From Bacteroidales bacterium M7 (GTDB lineage Bacteria; Bacteroidota; Bacteroidia; Bacteroidales; Muribaculaceae), in contig LUJR01000013.1 in NCBI GenBank assembly GCA_001689515.1, forward strand, positions 1-15,437: DNA of 15,437 nt. Direction: 5' to 3'. The position numbers and the translations under genes are program-made. Below the pieces are notes generated by a model. That model did no database searches, was not told the DNA's origin, and saw nothing but the letters and a program-made list of their open reading frames with translations. This document shows positions 7,068 through 14,266 of the stretch, piece by piece. Position 1 is the first letter of the stretch; every line of letters begins with the position of its first letter.

Positions 7068-7100
7068 TTTGGCAGATAGAGAGAAAATTACTTACTTTGC
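7068..7100 (+). promoter_or_regulatory. Promoter of the rpmB-rpmG-bL38 unit
   Basis: TTTG (7068-7071) is spaced by 20 nt from TTACTTTGC (7092-7100), one mismatch from TAnnTTTGY. Transcription would start near 7107, leaving a leader of about 148 nt before rpmB. The leader has a possible short stem AAGTG / CACTT and no reading frame of note. Confidence 0.65.
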
Positions 7101-7254
7101 AAACTGTTTTGCGGCCTCATCCTACGAAAGTGTCTAAGAATGATGCACTTGGCGCGATATGAGAAATGGAAGCGGCCTGAAATGTCACCTAATAAGCCCC
7201 GTGCTTTACAGTTTTACAAAACCAACCACAAGAGATAGATTTAATTGAACAGCC

Positions 7255-7512
7255 ATGTCAAAGATTTGTCAAATCACAGGTAAACAGGCTATGGTGGGCA
7301 ACAACGTTTCCCACTCGAAGCGCCGCACAAAGCGTAAGTTCAACGTCAACCTCTTCAACAAGAAATTCTATTGGGTTGAAGAAGACGCTTGGATTACTTT
7401 GACCCTCTCTGCCGCAGGCCTCCGTGTCATCAACAAGAAGGGCCTCAACGCTGCTCTGCTTGATGCAGCCAAGAAGGGTTATCTCACCGAAGTCAAATAT
7501 TTAGACCTCTAA
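7255..7512 (+). CDS. rpmB: 50S ribosomal protein bL28
   Basis: An 85-aa structural protein of the large ribosomal subunit. The N terminus MSKICQITGKQAMVGNNVSHS and the following RRTKRKFNVNL are the bL28 hallmark, including the conserved SHSxRRTKRxFxxNL core. The C-terminal part (SAAGLRVINKKGL) is also typical. It is the first gene of a unit with rpmG 9 nt downstream. The ATG has no Shine-Dalgarno sequence but lies in an A-rich context. The long untranslated leader could host autogenous control by a ribosomal protein, which is an inference. Confidence 0.97.
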   Translation: MSKICQITGKQAMVGNNVSHSKRRTKRKFNVNLFNKKFYWVEEDAWITLTLSAAGLRVINKKGLNAALLDAAKKGYLTEVKYLDL

Positions 7513-7521
7513 TCAGCAACA

Positions 7522-7710
7522 ATGGCAAAGAAAGCTAAAGGCAATCGAGTGCAGGTGATCCTCGAATGCACCGAACATAAGGCGAGCGGCATGCCCGGCA
7601 CTTCACGCTACATCACCACCAAGAACCGTAAAAACACCACCGAACGTCTTGAGCTCAAGAAATACAATCCCATCCTCAAGAAGGTGACTGTTCACAAGGA
7701 GATCAAATAA
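7522..7710 (+). CDS. rpmG: 50S ribosomal protein bL33
   Basis: A 62-aa ribosomal protein. The start MAKKAKGNRVQVILECTEH and the segment SRYITTKNRKNTTERLELKKYNP are characteristic of bL33. The usual CxxC zinc pair is reduced to ECTEH with a single Cys, so this is the zinc-independent (C-minus) form. An insertion around KASGMPGTSRY distinguishes it from the E. coli protein and is usual in Bacteroidetes. It lies 9 nt after rpmB and 49 nt before the DUF4295 gene, so the three are probably cotranscribed. Confidence 0.97.
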   Translation: MAKKAKGNRVQVILECTEHKASGMPGTSRYITTKNRKNTTERLELKKYNPILKKVTVHKEIK

Positions 7711-7759
7711 CATAAGTTTCACCCCACGGTAGAGACCCTACTTTACAAAATCCAACGAT

Positions 7760-7909
7760 ATGGCAAAGAAAACAGTCGCTTCGCTGCAGAAGGGTGAAGG
7801 ACGTACATACAGCAAAGTCATCAAGATGGTGAAATCACCCAAGACAGGTGCTTACACTTTCCAGGAGACTATGGTGCCCAACGACGCTGTCAAGGACGCA
7901 CTCAAGTAA
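7760..7909 (+). CDS. Bacteroidetes-specific small ribosomal protein (DUF4295, bL38)
   Basis: A 49-aa basic protein, MAKKTVASLQKGEGRTYSKV... ending in DAVKDALK. Its size, its MAKK start, the KMVKSPKTGAYTF core and its position directly after rpmB and rpmG match DUF4295, a family restricted to Bacteroidetes. From memory, this family corresponds to a ribosomal protein named bL38 that was seen in a Flavobacterium ribosome structure; I have not been able to check this. The gene is short enough to be missed by length cut-offs. In many relatives ftsY follows it, but here the next gene is holA after a hairpin-rich gap. Confidence 0.85.
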   Translation: MAKKTVASLQKGEGRTYSKVIKMVKSPKTGAYTFQETMVPNDAVKDALK

Positions 7910-8011
7910 TATCCTCCACGACTGATACAAACAACAAAAACACAAGAGACAGCAGCCGCGACCGCTCCACGGCGGTAATGGCAAGCATAGCCTCTTTAGC
8001 ATAACTTCGGC

Positions 8012-8050
8012 ATGCTCCGCATGATGGCTCACAAGCCCCATGCGGAGCAT
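8012..8050. repeat. Inverted repeat with nested hairpin after the ribosomal unit
   Basis: ATGCTCCGCATG (8012-8023) and CATGCGGAGCAT (8039-8050) are exact reverse complements. The 15-nt loop contains a second hairpin, GGCT-CACA-AGCC (8026-8037). It lies about 100 nt past the DUF4295 stop without a T tract, so it may be an RNA-stabilising 3' structure or a repeat remnant rather than an intrinsic terminator. Confidence 0.7.
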
Positions 8051-8069
8051 ACTGCATATTTCAGGGTAT

Positions 8070-8109
8070 AAGTTTTATAAATGTTATAAGACTTATAAAA
8101 CTTATAAGA
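8070..8109. repeat. AT-rich TTATAA repeat cluster before holA
   Basis: The 11-nt arms AAGTTTTATAA (8070-8080) and TTATAAAACTT (8093-8103) are exact inverted repeats. Four TTATAA cores occur within the cluster at 7-12-nt spacing, alternating in orientation through CTTATAA / TTATAAG. It ends about 50 nt before the holA start and could be an operator array, a promoter UP-like region or an interspersed repeat. A weak -7-like TAACTTAGC lies at 8128-8136. Confidence 0.6.
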
Positions 8110-8157
8110 ATCACGGATAAAATTTCGTAACTTAGCGACTTTCAAATACATGGATTG

Positions 8158-9189
8158 ATGGCATCTCCTACTTTTGCTTCGCTTCGTAATGACGTACGTC
8201 ACCGCAGCCTCCAGCCTGTCTATATACTGGCAGGTCAGGAGGGGTATTACATAGACCGTCTGGTCGATGCTTTCGAGGGGGTGATTGACGAGGCTGACCG
8301 TGACTTCAACCTGTTTGTGGTCTATGGTTCGCAACAGCTCGATGTGGCTACTGTGGTCGAGACGGCGCGCCGCTATCCCATGATGTCTGACCGCCAGGTG
8401 GTGATACTCAAGGAGGCACAGACCATGAGAGCCGACCAGCTTGACAAGCTCGCCGGTTATATCATGTCTCCTTCGCCTACTACCGTATTGGTGGTGTGCT
8501 TCCGTGGCGATAAGCCCAAGGGCAAGGCGATGATGGATGCCGCCAAGAGGTGCGCGGTAATTTTTACAGCCGAGCGTCCCAAGCCCAAGGATCTGCCGCA
8601 GTGCATCAAGGCTATTGTCGATGATCACGGATTGGCGATAGAGGTCAAGGCTTTGACAATGATAAAGGACTACCTCGGAGCAGACCTGTCAAAGGTGCAC
8701 AATGCCGTTGCCAAGCTCGCCATGGTGCTTCCGCCCAAGGCTACCATTACGCCTGAGGCGATAGAGCGCAACATCGGCATCTCCAAGGACTTCAACAGCT
8801 ATGAACTGACCGATGCCATAATATCACGCAATTTCCGCAAAAGCATGCAGATAGTGGAGTATTTCAAAGCCAACCCCAAGGCTAATCCTCCGCAGGCTGT
8901 GGCAAGCAGTCTGTTCACGCTGTTTTCCAATCTTCTGGTATATCATTTCACGCCCGACAAGAGTCCAGCGTCGCTGATGGCTGCTATGGGACTGAGCCAG
9001 TCGTGGCAGCTGCGTAACTATGAGGCGGCTGCACGTAACTTTAATGCTTTTCAGACAGCTGAGCTGGTTTCTGCCATACGTGACTTCGATGTCAAATCCA
9101 AGGGTGTCGGCAGCCGTCAGGATGCTTCGGAGATGCTGCGTGACCTCATGTACCGCATTTTCACTGCCCGCGGTGTGCTACCCTCATAA
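8158..9189 (+). CDS. holA: DNA polymerase III subunit delta
   Basis: Clamp-loader delta subunit, which opens the beta sliding clamp. The 343-aa protein starts with the family signature: a short helix, then PVYILAGQEGYYIDRLVDA (about residues 19-37), where HolA proteins have YLLxGxExxxI. The C-terminal two-thirds is helical, with typical segments such as NIGISKDFNSYELTDAI and the closing DLMYRIF. As expected for HolA, no Walker A motif is present. I chose the ATG at 8158; a TTG at 8155 would add one residue but is less likely, and an upstream ATG at 8150 runs into a stop at once. Its stop is separated by only 3 nt from a MITE-like element. Confidence 0.93.
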   Translation: MASPTFASLRNDVRHRSLQPVYILAGQEGYYIDRLVDAFEGVIDEADRDFNLFVVYGSQQLDVATVVETARRYPMMSDRQVVILKEAQTMRADQLDKLAGYIMSPSPTTVLVVCFRGDKPKGKAMMDAAKRCAVIFTAERPKPKDLPQCIKAIVDDHGLAIEVKALTMIKDYLGADLSKVHNAVAKLAMVLPPKATITPEAIERNIGISKDFNSYELTDAIISRNFRKSMQIVEYFKANPKANPPQAVASSLFTLFSNLLVYHFTPDKSPASLMAAMGLSQSWQLRNYEAAARNFNAFQTAELVSAIRDFDVKSKGVGSRQDASEMLRDLMYRIFTARGVLPS

Positions 9190-9192
9190 TAT

Positions 9193-9516
9193 AGAGGCTG
9201 TTTAAAAACAAAGTTTAAATTCTGAGTGGTGTATCTTTTGATTAAATGCCTGTATGTGAGGAGGGAGCATAGCGGGGCTATGTGACCGACGAGCATCAGG
9301 CAGTTAACAAAAGAGACACCAAGGCGAGAGTAATATAAAAATTCAATAGATTTTCAATATCTATAGGCGGCATAAAGATACCATTTTGACCGCGACTTTT
9401 GAGCGTATTCGGCTCTTTGCCTCAGTCACATAGCTCGCTATGCTCCCTCGGCGCAGACCCGAATCCATCTCAAAATTCACGGCTCAGAATTTAAACTTTG
9501 TTTTTAAACAACCTCT
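9193..9516. mobile_element. MITE-like element with 34-bp terminal inverted repeats and nested hairpins
   Basis: The terminal repeats 9193-9226 and 9483-9516 match at 33 of 34 positions (AGAGG(C/T)TGTTTAAAAACAA...CTGAG). Inside are two long hairpins, 9228-9320 and about 9386-9481, which share a near-identical apex in inverted orientation (GAGGGAGCATAGC, 9261-9273, and its complement 9437-9449). The exact centre is occupied by a small palindrome ATAGAT/ATCTAT (9346-9364). No coding frame of useful length is inside. No clear target-site duplication is visible. It fills most of the 357-nt gap between holA and coaX and may end holA transcripts. Confidence 0.85.
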
Positions 9517-9531
9517 TACAAGATTTATTAG

Positions 9532-9540
9532 TAACTTTGT
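9532..9540 (+). promoter_or_regulatory. Likely -7 box for the coaX operon
   Basis: TAACTTTGT fits TAnnTTTGY and lies outside the MITE-like element. It ends only 6 nt before the coaX ATG, so transcription would begin at or next to the start codon. No TTTG is present at 19-21 nt upstream, where the sequence is the end of the terminal inverted repeat. Confidence 0.45.
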
Positions 9541-9546
9541 GGCGGT

Positions 9547-10284
9547 ATGTCACTGAATCTTACCATCGATCAAGGTAATACGGTAGCCAAGATGGCTCTG
9601 TGGGACGGCACCGGGCTTGTTGATATAGTCAATGAGCCGCATTTGTGTGCGCAGACTGTCGAGCAGTTCACCAGCGGACGCGGTACCATCGATGCAGCCA
9701 TATATTGCTCGGTATCGGATGACGGCAGGGCGGTTTTGGAGAGTATAAAGCATATTGCCAAGCGCGTGTGCCGGTTGTCGAGCCGATGCCGGCTGCCCAT
9801 CAAGATAGACTATGGCACTCCCGGTACACTCGGGGCAGACCGCATCGCGGCGGCAGTAGGAGCTGTCTCGCTCCACCCTGACCAGAATCTGCTTGTGGTG
9901 GATGCCGGGACTGCTGTCACTTATGATTTCGTTACAGCTGACGGTACGTTTCGCGGAGGCAATATCACGCCTGGGCTAAAGATGCGACTTGATGCCCTGC
10001 ACCGTTACACCGCGCGTCTGCCCCAGCTTGAAGTGCCGGCAAGCATCGACCACCAGAGGGTACTCGGCAAGGATACTGCCGATGCCATGATACTCGGCGC
10101 GGTCTATGGCATAGTCGGCGCGGTCAGCTTCTATATGAGCAAACTCCGTGACACCAAGGTGGTCATGACCGGCGGCAATGCACCGTTGCTGAGTCCGCTG
10201 CTCGATTTCGAGGTGGATGTCGACGAACATCTTGTAAGCAAAGGATTAAACAGAATATTATTATATAATGAAGATAAGAAATAG
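9547..10284 (+). CDS. coaX: Type III pantothenate kinase
   Basis: Catalyses the ATP-dependent phosphorylation of pantothenate, the first step of CoA synthesis. The 245-aa protein has the ASKHA-fold motifs of CoaX: DQGNT (8-12, phosphate-binding DxGNT), GADR (96-99, substrate pocket), DAGTA (119-123) and GGNITPG (137-143). The length is normal for type III. The start gives the expected MSLNLTIDQGNT opening, and the -7 promoter box sits immediately upstream. The last 17 nt overlap the next gene, which suggests translational coupling to the outer-membrane barrel gene. In Bacteroidetes coaX commonly heads this envelope-related cluster. Confidence 0.95.
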   Translation: MSLNLTIDQGNTVAKMALWDGTGLVDIVNEPHLCAQTVEQFTSGRGTIDAAIYCSVSDDGRAVLESIKHIAKRVCRLSSRCRLPIKIDYGTPGTLGADRIAAAVGAVSLHPDQNLLVVDAGTAVTYDFVTADGTFRGGNITPGLKMRLDALHRYTARLPQLEVPASIDHQRVLGKDTADAMILGAVYGIVGAVSFYMSKLRDTKVVMTGGNAPLLSPLLDFEVDVDEHLVSKGLNRILLYNEDKK

Positions 10285-11545
10285 AATCATAGCGCTTGTG
10301 GCAGCGGTCATTGCTCTGTCCGCAGGGTCAGCAGGCGTATCGGCGCAGACTCCGTATTCAAAATTCGGCTACGGCATGCTGCGTGACAATGCCACATCGG
10401 CGCAGCGTCAGATGGGCGGAGTAGGCTATGCTATGTCATCAGGCCGTCAGATCAATGTGATGAATCCGGCGAGCTATGCCGCAAGGGATTCGCTGACATT
10501 CCTGTTTGACATGGGTCTTGATTTTACCAACATCTGGTCAAGCGAGACTCTGCAACATACCGGAGAGACCAACAAGCAGCACAACTATGGCGGAGGTCTT
10601 GACTATGTGACCATGGCTTTCCCGATCAGCAAGCGTCTGGGCATGTCGATAGGCCTGCTGCCGTATTCGTCGGTGGGATATTCGTTCGGCTCAAAGATTG
10701 ACAACGGCTCAGCATCGCGTCAAGGCTCTGGCGGTCTCAACCTGCTCTACCTCGGTGCCGGATTCAACATAGTCAAGGGTCTCAACGTGGGTATGAATTT
10801 TGCCTATTTCTTCGGCACTACATATAATGACGTGTACGCTATCCCAGCTTCGACAGGCACCATGTCGCTTTTCGAGCAGATCATACAGGTGCGTGACTTC
10901 CATATGGATTTCGGCATACAGTATGGCGTGGAAGTGGCTCCGCGTCAGCGTCTTACCGCTGGCTTGACATTCTCGCCCGGCAAAGCATTGCTTGGCAAAA
11001 GCATGGTGCTGCAGTTTGACGAGGTTACATCGGCAGGGTCGAGCGGCCACGTAGGCGATACGATAGCCAGCGAGTCGCTCCGCCATCATTTCGCCATCCC
11101 TGCCACATGGGGTGTGGGTCTCAACTATGAGCGTAACCGCAATTTCATGGCTGAGGTGGATTTCACCTATCAGGGCTGGAAAAATGCCAAATTTGAACCT
11201 AACGATAATTTCATAGGCACGAAATTCCAGAACCGCTACCGCATAGGTGCCGGTCTGCAGTGGGTGCCGGATCCTCGCGGAAGCTATTTCCGCCGTGTCG
11301 CCTACCGTTTCGGCGGATACTACAACCGCGATTACATCACTGTCAACACCAACTCGGTCAAGGACTTCGGGCTGTCATGCGGTTTCGGCTTCCCGGCTGT
11401 GGCTGGGAAGACGGTTGTCAATCTCGGCTTCGAGTACAAGCACCGCTCCACTTCGCCTACGAAGCTGCTGACTGAGAATTATTTCAACATCACTCTCGGC
11501 GTGAACTTCAACGAACGCTGGTTCATGCAGAGCAAGATCCGTTGA
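10268..11545 (+). CDS. Outer-membrane beta-barrel protein encoded with coaX and lptC
   Basis: A 425-aa protein with a Sec signal peptide (KIRNR, a hydrophobic core, cleavage near GVSA|QTPYS). The mature start PYSKFGYGML matches the (S/P)YSxFGxG opening of a Bacteroidetes outer-membrane family related to FadL/PorV-type barrels. The remainder alternates aromatic and polar residues in many short strands (MGLDFTNIWS, GLNVGMNFAYFFGTTYND, FGIQYGVEVAP, FMAEVDFTYQGW), and the protein ends in a strand-like NFNERWFMQSKIR. Its start lies inside the coaX 3' end and its stop is 13 nt from lptC. The ligand is unknown; a role in hydrophobic-compound uptake or envelope assembly is only inferred from fold and neighbours. 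Confidence 0.82.
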   Translation: MKIRNRIIALVAAVIALSAGSAGVSAQTPYSKFGYGMLRDNATSAQRQMGGVGYAMSSGRQINVMNPASYAARDSLTFLFDMGLDFTNIWSSETLQHTGETNKQHNYGGGLDYVTMAFPISKRLGMSIGLLPYSSVGYSFGSKIDNGSASRQGSGGLNLLYLGAGFNIVKGLNVGMNFAYFFGTTYNDVYAIPASTGTMSLFEQIIQVRDFHMDFGIQYGVEVAPRQRLTAGLTFSPGKALLGKSMVLQFDEVTSAGSSGHVGDTIASESLRHHFAIPATWGVGLNYERNRNFMAEVDFTYQGWKNAKFEPNDNFIGTKFQNRYRIGAGLQWVPDPRGSYFRRVAYRFGGYYNRDYITVNTNSVKDFGLSCGFGFPAVAGKTVVNLGFEYKHRSTSPTKLLTENYFNITLGVNFNERWFMQSKIR

Positions 11546-11558
11546 TATATTACGGTAA

Positions 11559-12323
11559 ATGAGACAGTTGCTGTCATCGGTCGTAGTCCTCATAACCATA
11601 ATGGCGATCACGGCGTGCAAGGAGGAGAAGAAGGAATTTCTGTCGGGACGTATCGATCCCGAGATATTCCCGACCATGATGACGCGCGACGTGGAGACGC
11701 TCATAAGTGATTCGGGCATAACGCGTTATCGCATAATCTCCCCGTTGTGGCTCGTGTTTGATGAGTCCAAGGTGCCTCATTGGCGGTTTCCCGACGGTCT
11801 GAACTTAGAGAAATTCGATGACCTGATGCGCCGCGATGCTACTGTCAGATGCGATTCTGCCACGTATTTCAAACTTGAGCAACTCTGGCGTCTCGACGGC
11901 AATGTGCGTATAGCCAATGTGGCGAAAGAGAAATTTCTTACCAACCAGCTTTTCTGGGACCAGCAGAACCATAAGATCTACAGCGACTCTTTCATACACA
12001 TCGAGAAAAGCGACCGTGTCATCGAGGGCTACGGATTTGTCAGCGATGAACAGATGACCAATTATACGGTCAATAATGTGTCGGGCATATTTCCTGTCGG
12101 AGAAGAAGGACCCATGGGTGCAGGAACGCAACCCTCGGAAGATACTGCTGCCGGCAATGATACTGTGGCAGCTGTAAGGACTCCGCCGCAGCGTACATCA
12201 GAGAAGCCGCGACCTGCATCATCGGGCAGCAACCAGAATGTCAACCAGCTGATGCCTGTGCCCGGACGTCAGGCTGGAGGCACACTGCAGCCCAAACGGC
12301 CTGTGACATCGCTGGGCAGATAA
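11559..12323 (+). CDS. lptC: LPS export protein LptC (lipoprotein form)
   Basis: Periplasmic bridge component that passes lipopolysaccharide from LptBFG to LptA. In this 254-aa protein the N terminus has a lipobox (AITAC, Cys20) instead of the transmembrane anchor of E. coli LptC, as in other Bacteroidetes. Residues from about 40 to 180 show the LptC pattern: MMTRDVETLISDSGITRYRI, then repeated short strands such as RRDATVRCDSATYFK, LDGNVRIAN, FLTNQLFWDQQNHKIYSD and IEGYGFVSDEQMTNYTVNNVSG. The last 70 residues are Pro-, Ser-, Gln- and Gly-rich, apparently disordered and not part of the usual fold. It sits 13 nt after the barrel gene and 43 nt before the CorC-like gene. Confidence 0.88.
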   Translation: MRQLLSSVVVLITIMAITACKEEKKEFLSGRIDPEIFPTMMTRDVETLISDSGITRYRIISPLWLVFDESKVPHWRFPDGLNLEKFDDLMRRDATVRCDSATYFKLEQLWRLDGNVRIANVAKEKFLTNQLFWDQQNHKIYSDSFIHIEKSDRVIEGYGFVSDEQMTNYTVNNVSGIFPVGEEGPMGAGTQPSEDTAAGNDTVAAVRTPPQRTSEKPRPASSGSNQNVNQLMPVPGRQAGGTLQPKRPVTSLGR

Positions 12324-12366
12324 AACGGACGTAACACTCACGAACATATAATATATATATAGGCGT

Positions 12367-13638
12367 ATGCTTGTATTGACCATCATAACACTTCTGTTTT
12401 CGGCTCTTTTCTCAGGAGTAGAAATCGCTTACGTCACGGCTGACCGTGTGCGTACGCAGCTCGATGTGGAAAGAGGGGGGCTGATAGCCCGTATCATAGA
12501 CCGTTACTATGCTTCATCGCAGATGTTTATTTCCACGATATTGGTAGGTAACAATATCATGCTTGTAATCTACGGTATGGGGGCAGCTGCCATTCTGACC
12601 GAGCCAATAAAAAGCTGGGGTGTGCATAACGAGGCTCTGATATTGCTGCTTCAGACTGTGATATCCACAATGGTGATACTGCTTACGGGCGAGTTTATAC
12701 CCAAAACGGTTTTCCGCATCAACCCTAACAGTTATCTGCGTGTATTCGCCGTGCCGGTATGGATATTCTATGTAATATTATATCCGATATCATGGTTTAC
12801 TACCAAGCTGTCACAGTGGCTGATGAAGCTTGTAGGCGTGAAGGGGGAAGATGCTCCGCCAGCCACGCTCTCGATAGCCGACCTCAACCAGTATCTCGAA
12901 CGCACCATAGAGGAGAGCGAGCGTGACAGCACGGAAGCCCAGGTGGAGACCGAGGTCAAGATATTTCACAATGCTCTCGACTTCTCCACGATACATCTGC
13001 GTGACTGCATGGTGCCGCGCAACGAGATTGTGGCTGTGGACATAGATGGAACGTCACGCGAACAGTTGTCGGAGCTTTTCACCTCCTCAGGGCGCAGCAA
13101 GATAATAGTCTACCGTGAGGATATCGACAATATCGTGGGGTATATCCATGTGTCGGAGCTGTTCATACCGGATGTTGACTGGACCAGCAAAATAAAGCCG
13201 GTGCTCTTTGCTCCCGAGGCATTGCTGGCTCATAAGATGATGAAACGGCTGCTCGGCGAAAAACGCTCTGTGGCGATAGTAATCGATGAGTTCGGAGGCA
13301 CTTCGGGTCTTGTAACCCTTGAAGACCTGGTGGAGGAGATATGCGGAGATATCCGTGACGAGCATGACAAGGCTGAGGAGATTGTCAAGGAGACCGCTCC
13401 TGGAGTGTATGAATGCTCGGGACGAGTAGAGGTGGAGACCCTGCGTGACACATATCATCTGGAAATCCCCGAGGACAGTGAATACCAGACGGTGGCTGGA
13501 TACATACTTTACAACACCGGCACCATTCCTGTCAAAGGGGAGACGGTCATCATCGGAGACCTCAGTTTCACAATATTGCACCGCACATCCACCCGGCTGG
13601 AACTTATACGCATCGAACCTGCTCCCAAGCAGGATTGA
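12367..13638 (+). CDS. CorC/HlyC-type membrane protein (DUF21-CBS-CorC; CNNM/GldE-like)
   Basis: A 423-aa inner-membrane protein of the CNNM/CorC family, often annotated hemolysin. An N-terminal DUF21 region with several hydrophobic segments (LVLTIITLLFSALFSGVEIAYV; LILLLQTVISTMVILLTGEFIPKTVF) runs to about residue 150. Two CBS domains follow (from MVPRNEIV at 215 to about 335, with LVTLEDLVEEICGDI ending the second). A CorC_HlyC domain forms the C terminus (VETLRDTYHLEIPEDSEYQTVAGYIL). Members are linked to Mg2+/Co2+ handling; the Flavobacterium relative GldE aids gliding and lipoprotein function. The gap before it is a simple AT repeat (AATATATATATA). A peptidylprolyl isomerase gene often follows in relatives but is absent here. 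The biochemical function is uncertain. Confidence 0.88.
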   Translation: MLVLTIITLLFSALFSGVEIAYVTADRVRTQLDVERGGLIARIIDRYYASSQMFISTILVGNNIMLVIYGMGAAAILTEPIKSWGVHNEALILLLQTVISTMVILLTGEFIPKTVFRINPNSYLRVFAVPVWIFYVILYPISWFTTKLSQWLMKLVGVKGEDAPPATLSIADLNQYLERTIEESERDSTEAQVETEVKIFHNALDFSTIHLRDCMVPRNEIVAVDIDGTSREQLSELFTSSGRSKIIVYREDIDNIVGYIHVSELFIPDVDWTSKIKPVLFAPEALLAHKMMKRLLGEKRSVAIVIDEFGGTSGLVTLEDLVEEICGDIRDEHDKAEEIVKETAPGVYECSGRVEVETLRDTYHLEIPEDSEYQTVAGYILYNTGTIPVKGETVIIGDLSFTILHRTSTRLELIRIEPAPKQD

Positions 13639-13654
13639 TAGCGGAGATAAAAGC

Positions 13655-13690
13655 AACGGCACGCGTCCCGATGAGGTCGCGTGCCGTTTT
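13655..13690. terminator. Bidirectional terminator between convergent genes
   Basis: AACGGCACGCG (13655-13665) pairs perfectly with CGCGTGCCGTT (13678-13688) over 11 bp around a 12-nt loop. T-rich tails follow on both strands (GTTTTG on plus; GTTGCTTTTAT on minus). It serves both the CorC-like gene and the convergent PepSY-like gene. Confidence 0.85.
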
Positions 13691-13713
13691 GTCGTTGTGG
13701 TGTTAAGGTCGGA

Positions 13714-14241
13714 TCAGTCGTCGACGTCGATGATGACCAGATTGCCGTTGAGGTCAAATATCAGCTCCTGTGAAGCCAACGAAGCGGTCTCCACCTTGAT
13801 GAGCTTACCGTTCTGGTATGTGAAATCTATGGATTCCACATTATTTGCCTGACCGTTGCTTTTCAGTTTGTCATACATCTTGCGTCCTACGAGGTCGCGG
13901 ACAAGTCCTGGTTTGAGCACGGCATTGTCAGGTGCGTCGATTTCAAGAATTTTGCCCTTTGAGTCAAATTCAATCTCGGTGCCGTCTGCCATGTCCACTT
14001 CGAAGGTGTTGGGGATGTAGTCGCGTTTGACCTTTGATACGTTGACACCCTTGTAGTAGTGGCTCAGGAATTTCAGAGCCGGCTGAGGCAGGTCGCTGAT
14101 GGATGTGCTTTCGCTGCTGACGGCGATTCCCGGGTTGCCGCCGTATTCGCGTGGCATCTGTTGCTGCTGCGCGTTAGCTACGGTAGGTATGGCAAGAGCC
14201 ATGGCGAGGACGCCTGAGAGGAATAGTTTTGTAGTTTTCAT
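13714..14241 (-). CDS. Periplasmic PepSY-like (DUF2874) protein
   Basis: A 175-aa protein with a Sec signal peptide: MKTTK, a hydrophobic core and cleavage near VANA|QQQQ. Two copies of a PepSY-like module follow. The first, about residues 47-105, reads LPQPALKFLSHYYKGVNVSKV... then FEVDMADGTEIEFDSKGKILEID. The second, about 108-175, is looser but ends in the same KIETAS...ELIFDLNGNLVIIDVD pattern. Such proteins are common in Bacteroidetes periplasms, and the fold resembles beta-lactamase inhibitor protein; their ligands are mostly unknown. The gene is 25 nt downstream of a 124-codon gene on the same strand and ends at the shared terminator. No lipobox is present. Confidence 0.85.
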   Translation of the reverse strand: MKTTKLFLSGVLAMALAIPTVANAQQQQMPREYGGNPGIAVSSESTSISDLPQPALKFLSHYYKGVNVSKVKRDYIPNTFEVDMADGTEIEFDSKGKILEIDAPDNAVLKPGLVRDLVGRKMYDKLKSNGQANNVESIDFTYQNGKLIKVETASLASQELIFDLNGNLVIIDVDD

Positions 14242-14266
14242 ATCTTAAAAATTTTTATGTTTGTTA

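Noticed and set aside
8150..8157. Alternative holA starts: ATG at 8150 and TTG at 8155
   Set aside because: The ATG at 8150 reaches a stop after two codons; the TTG only adds one residue before a proper ATG at 8158.
9190..9546. A gene or transposase remnant in the holA-coaX gap
   Set aside because: No coding frame of useful length; the gap is explained by the MITE-like element.
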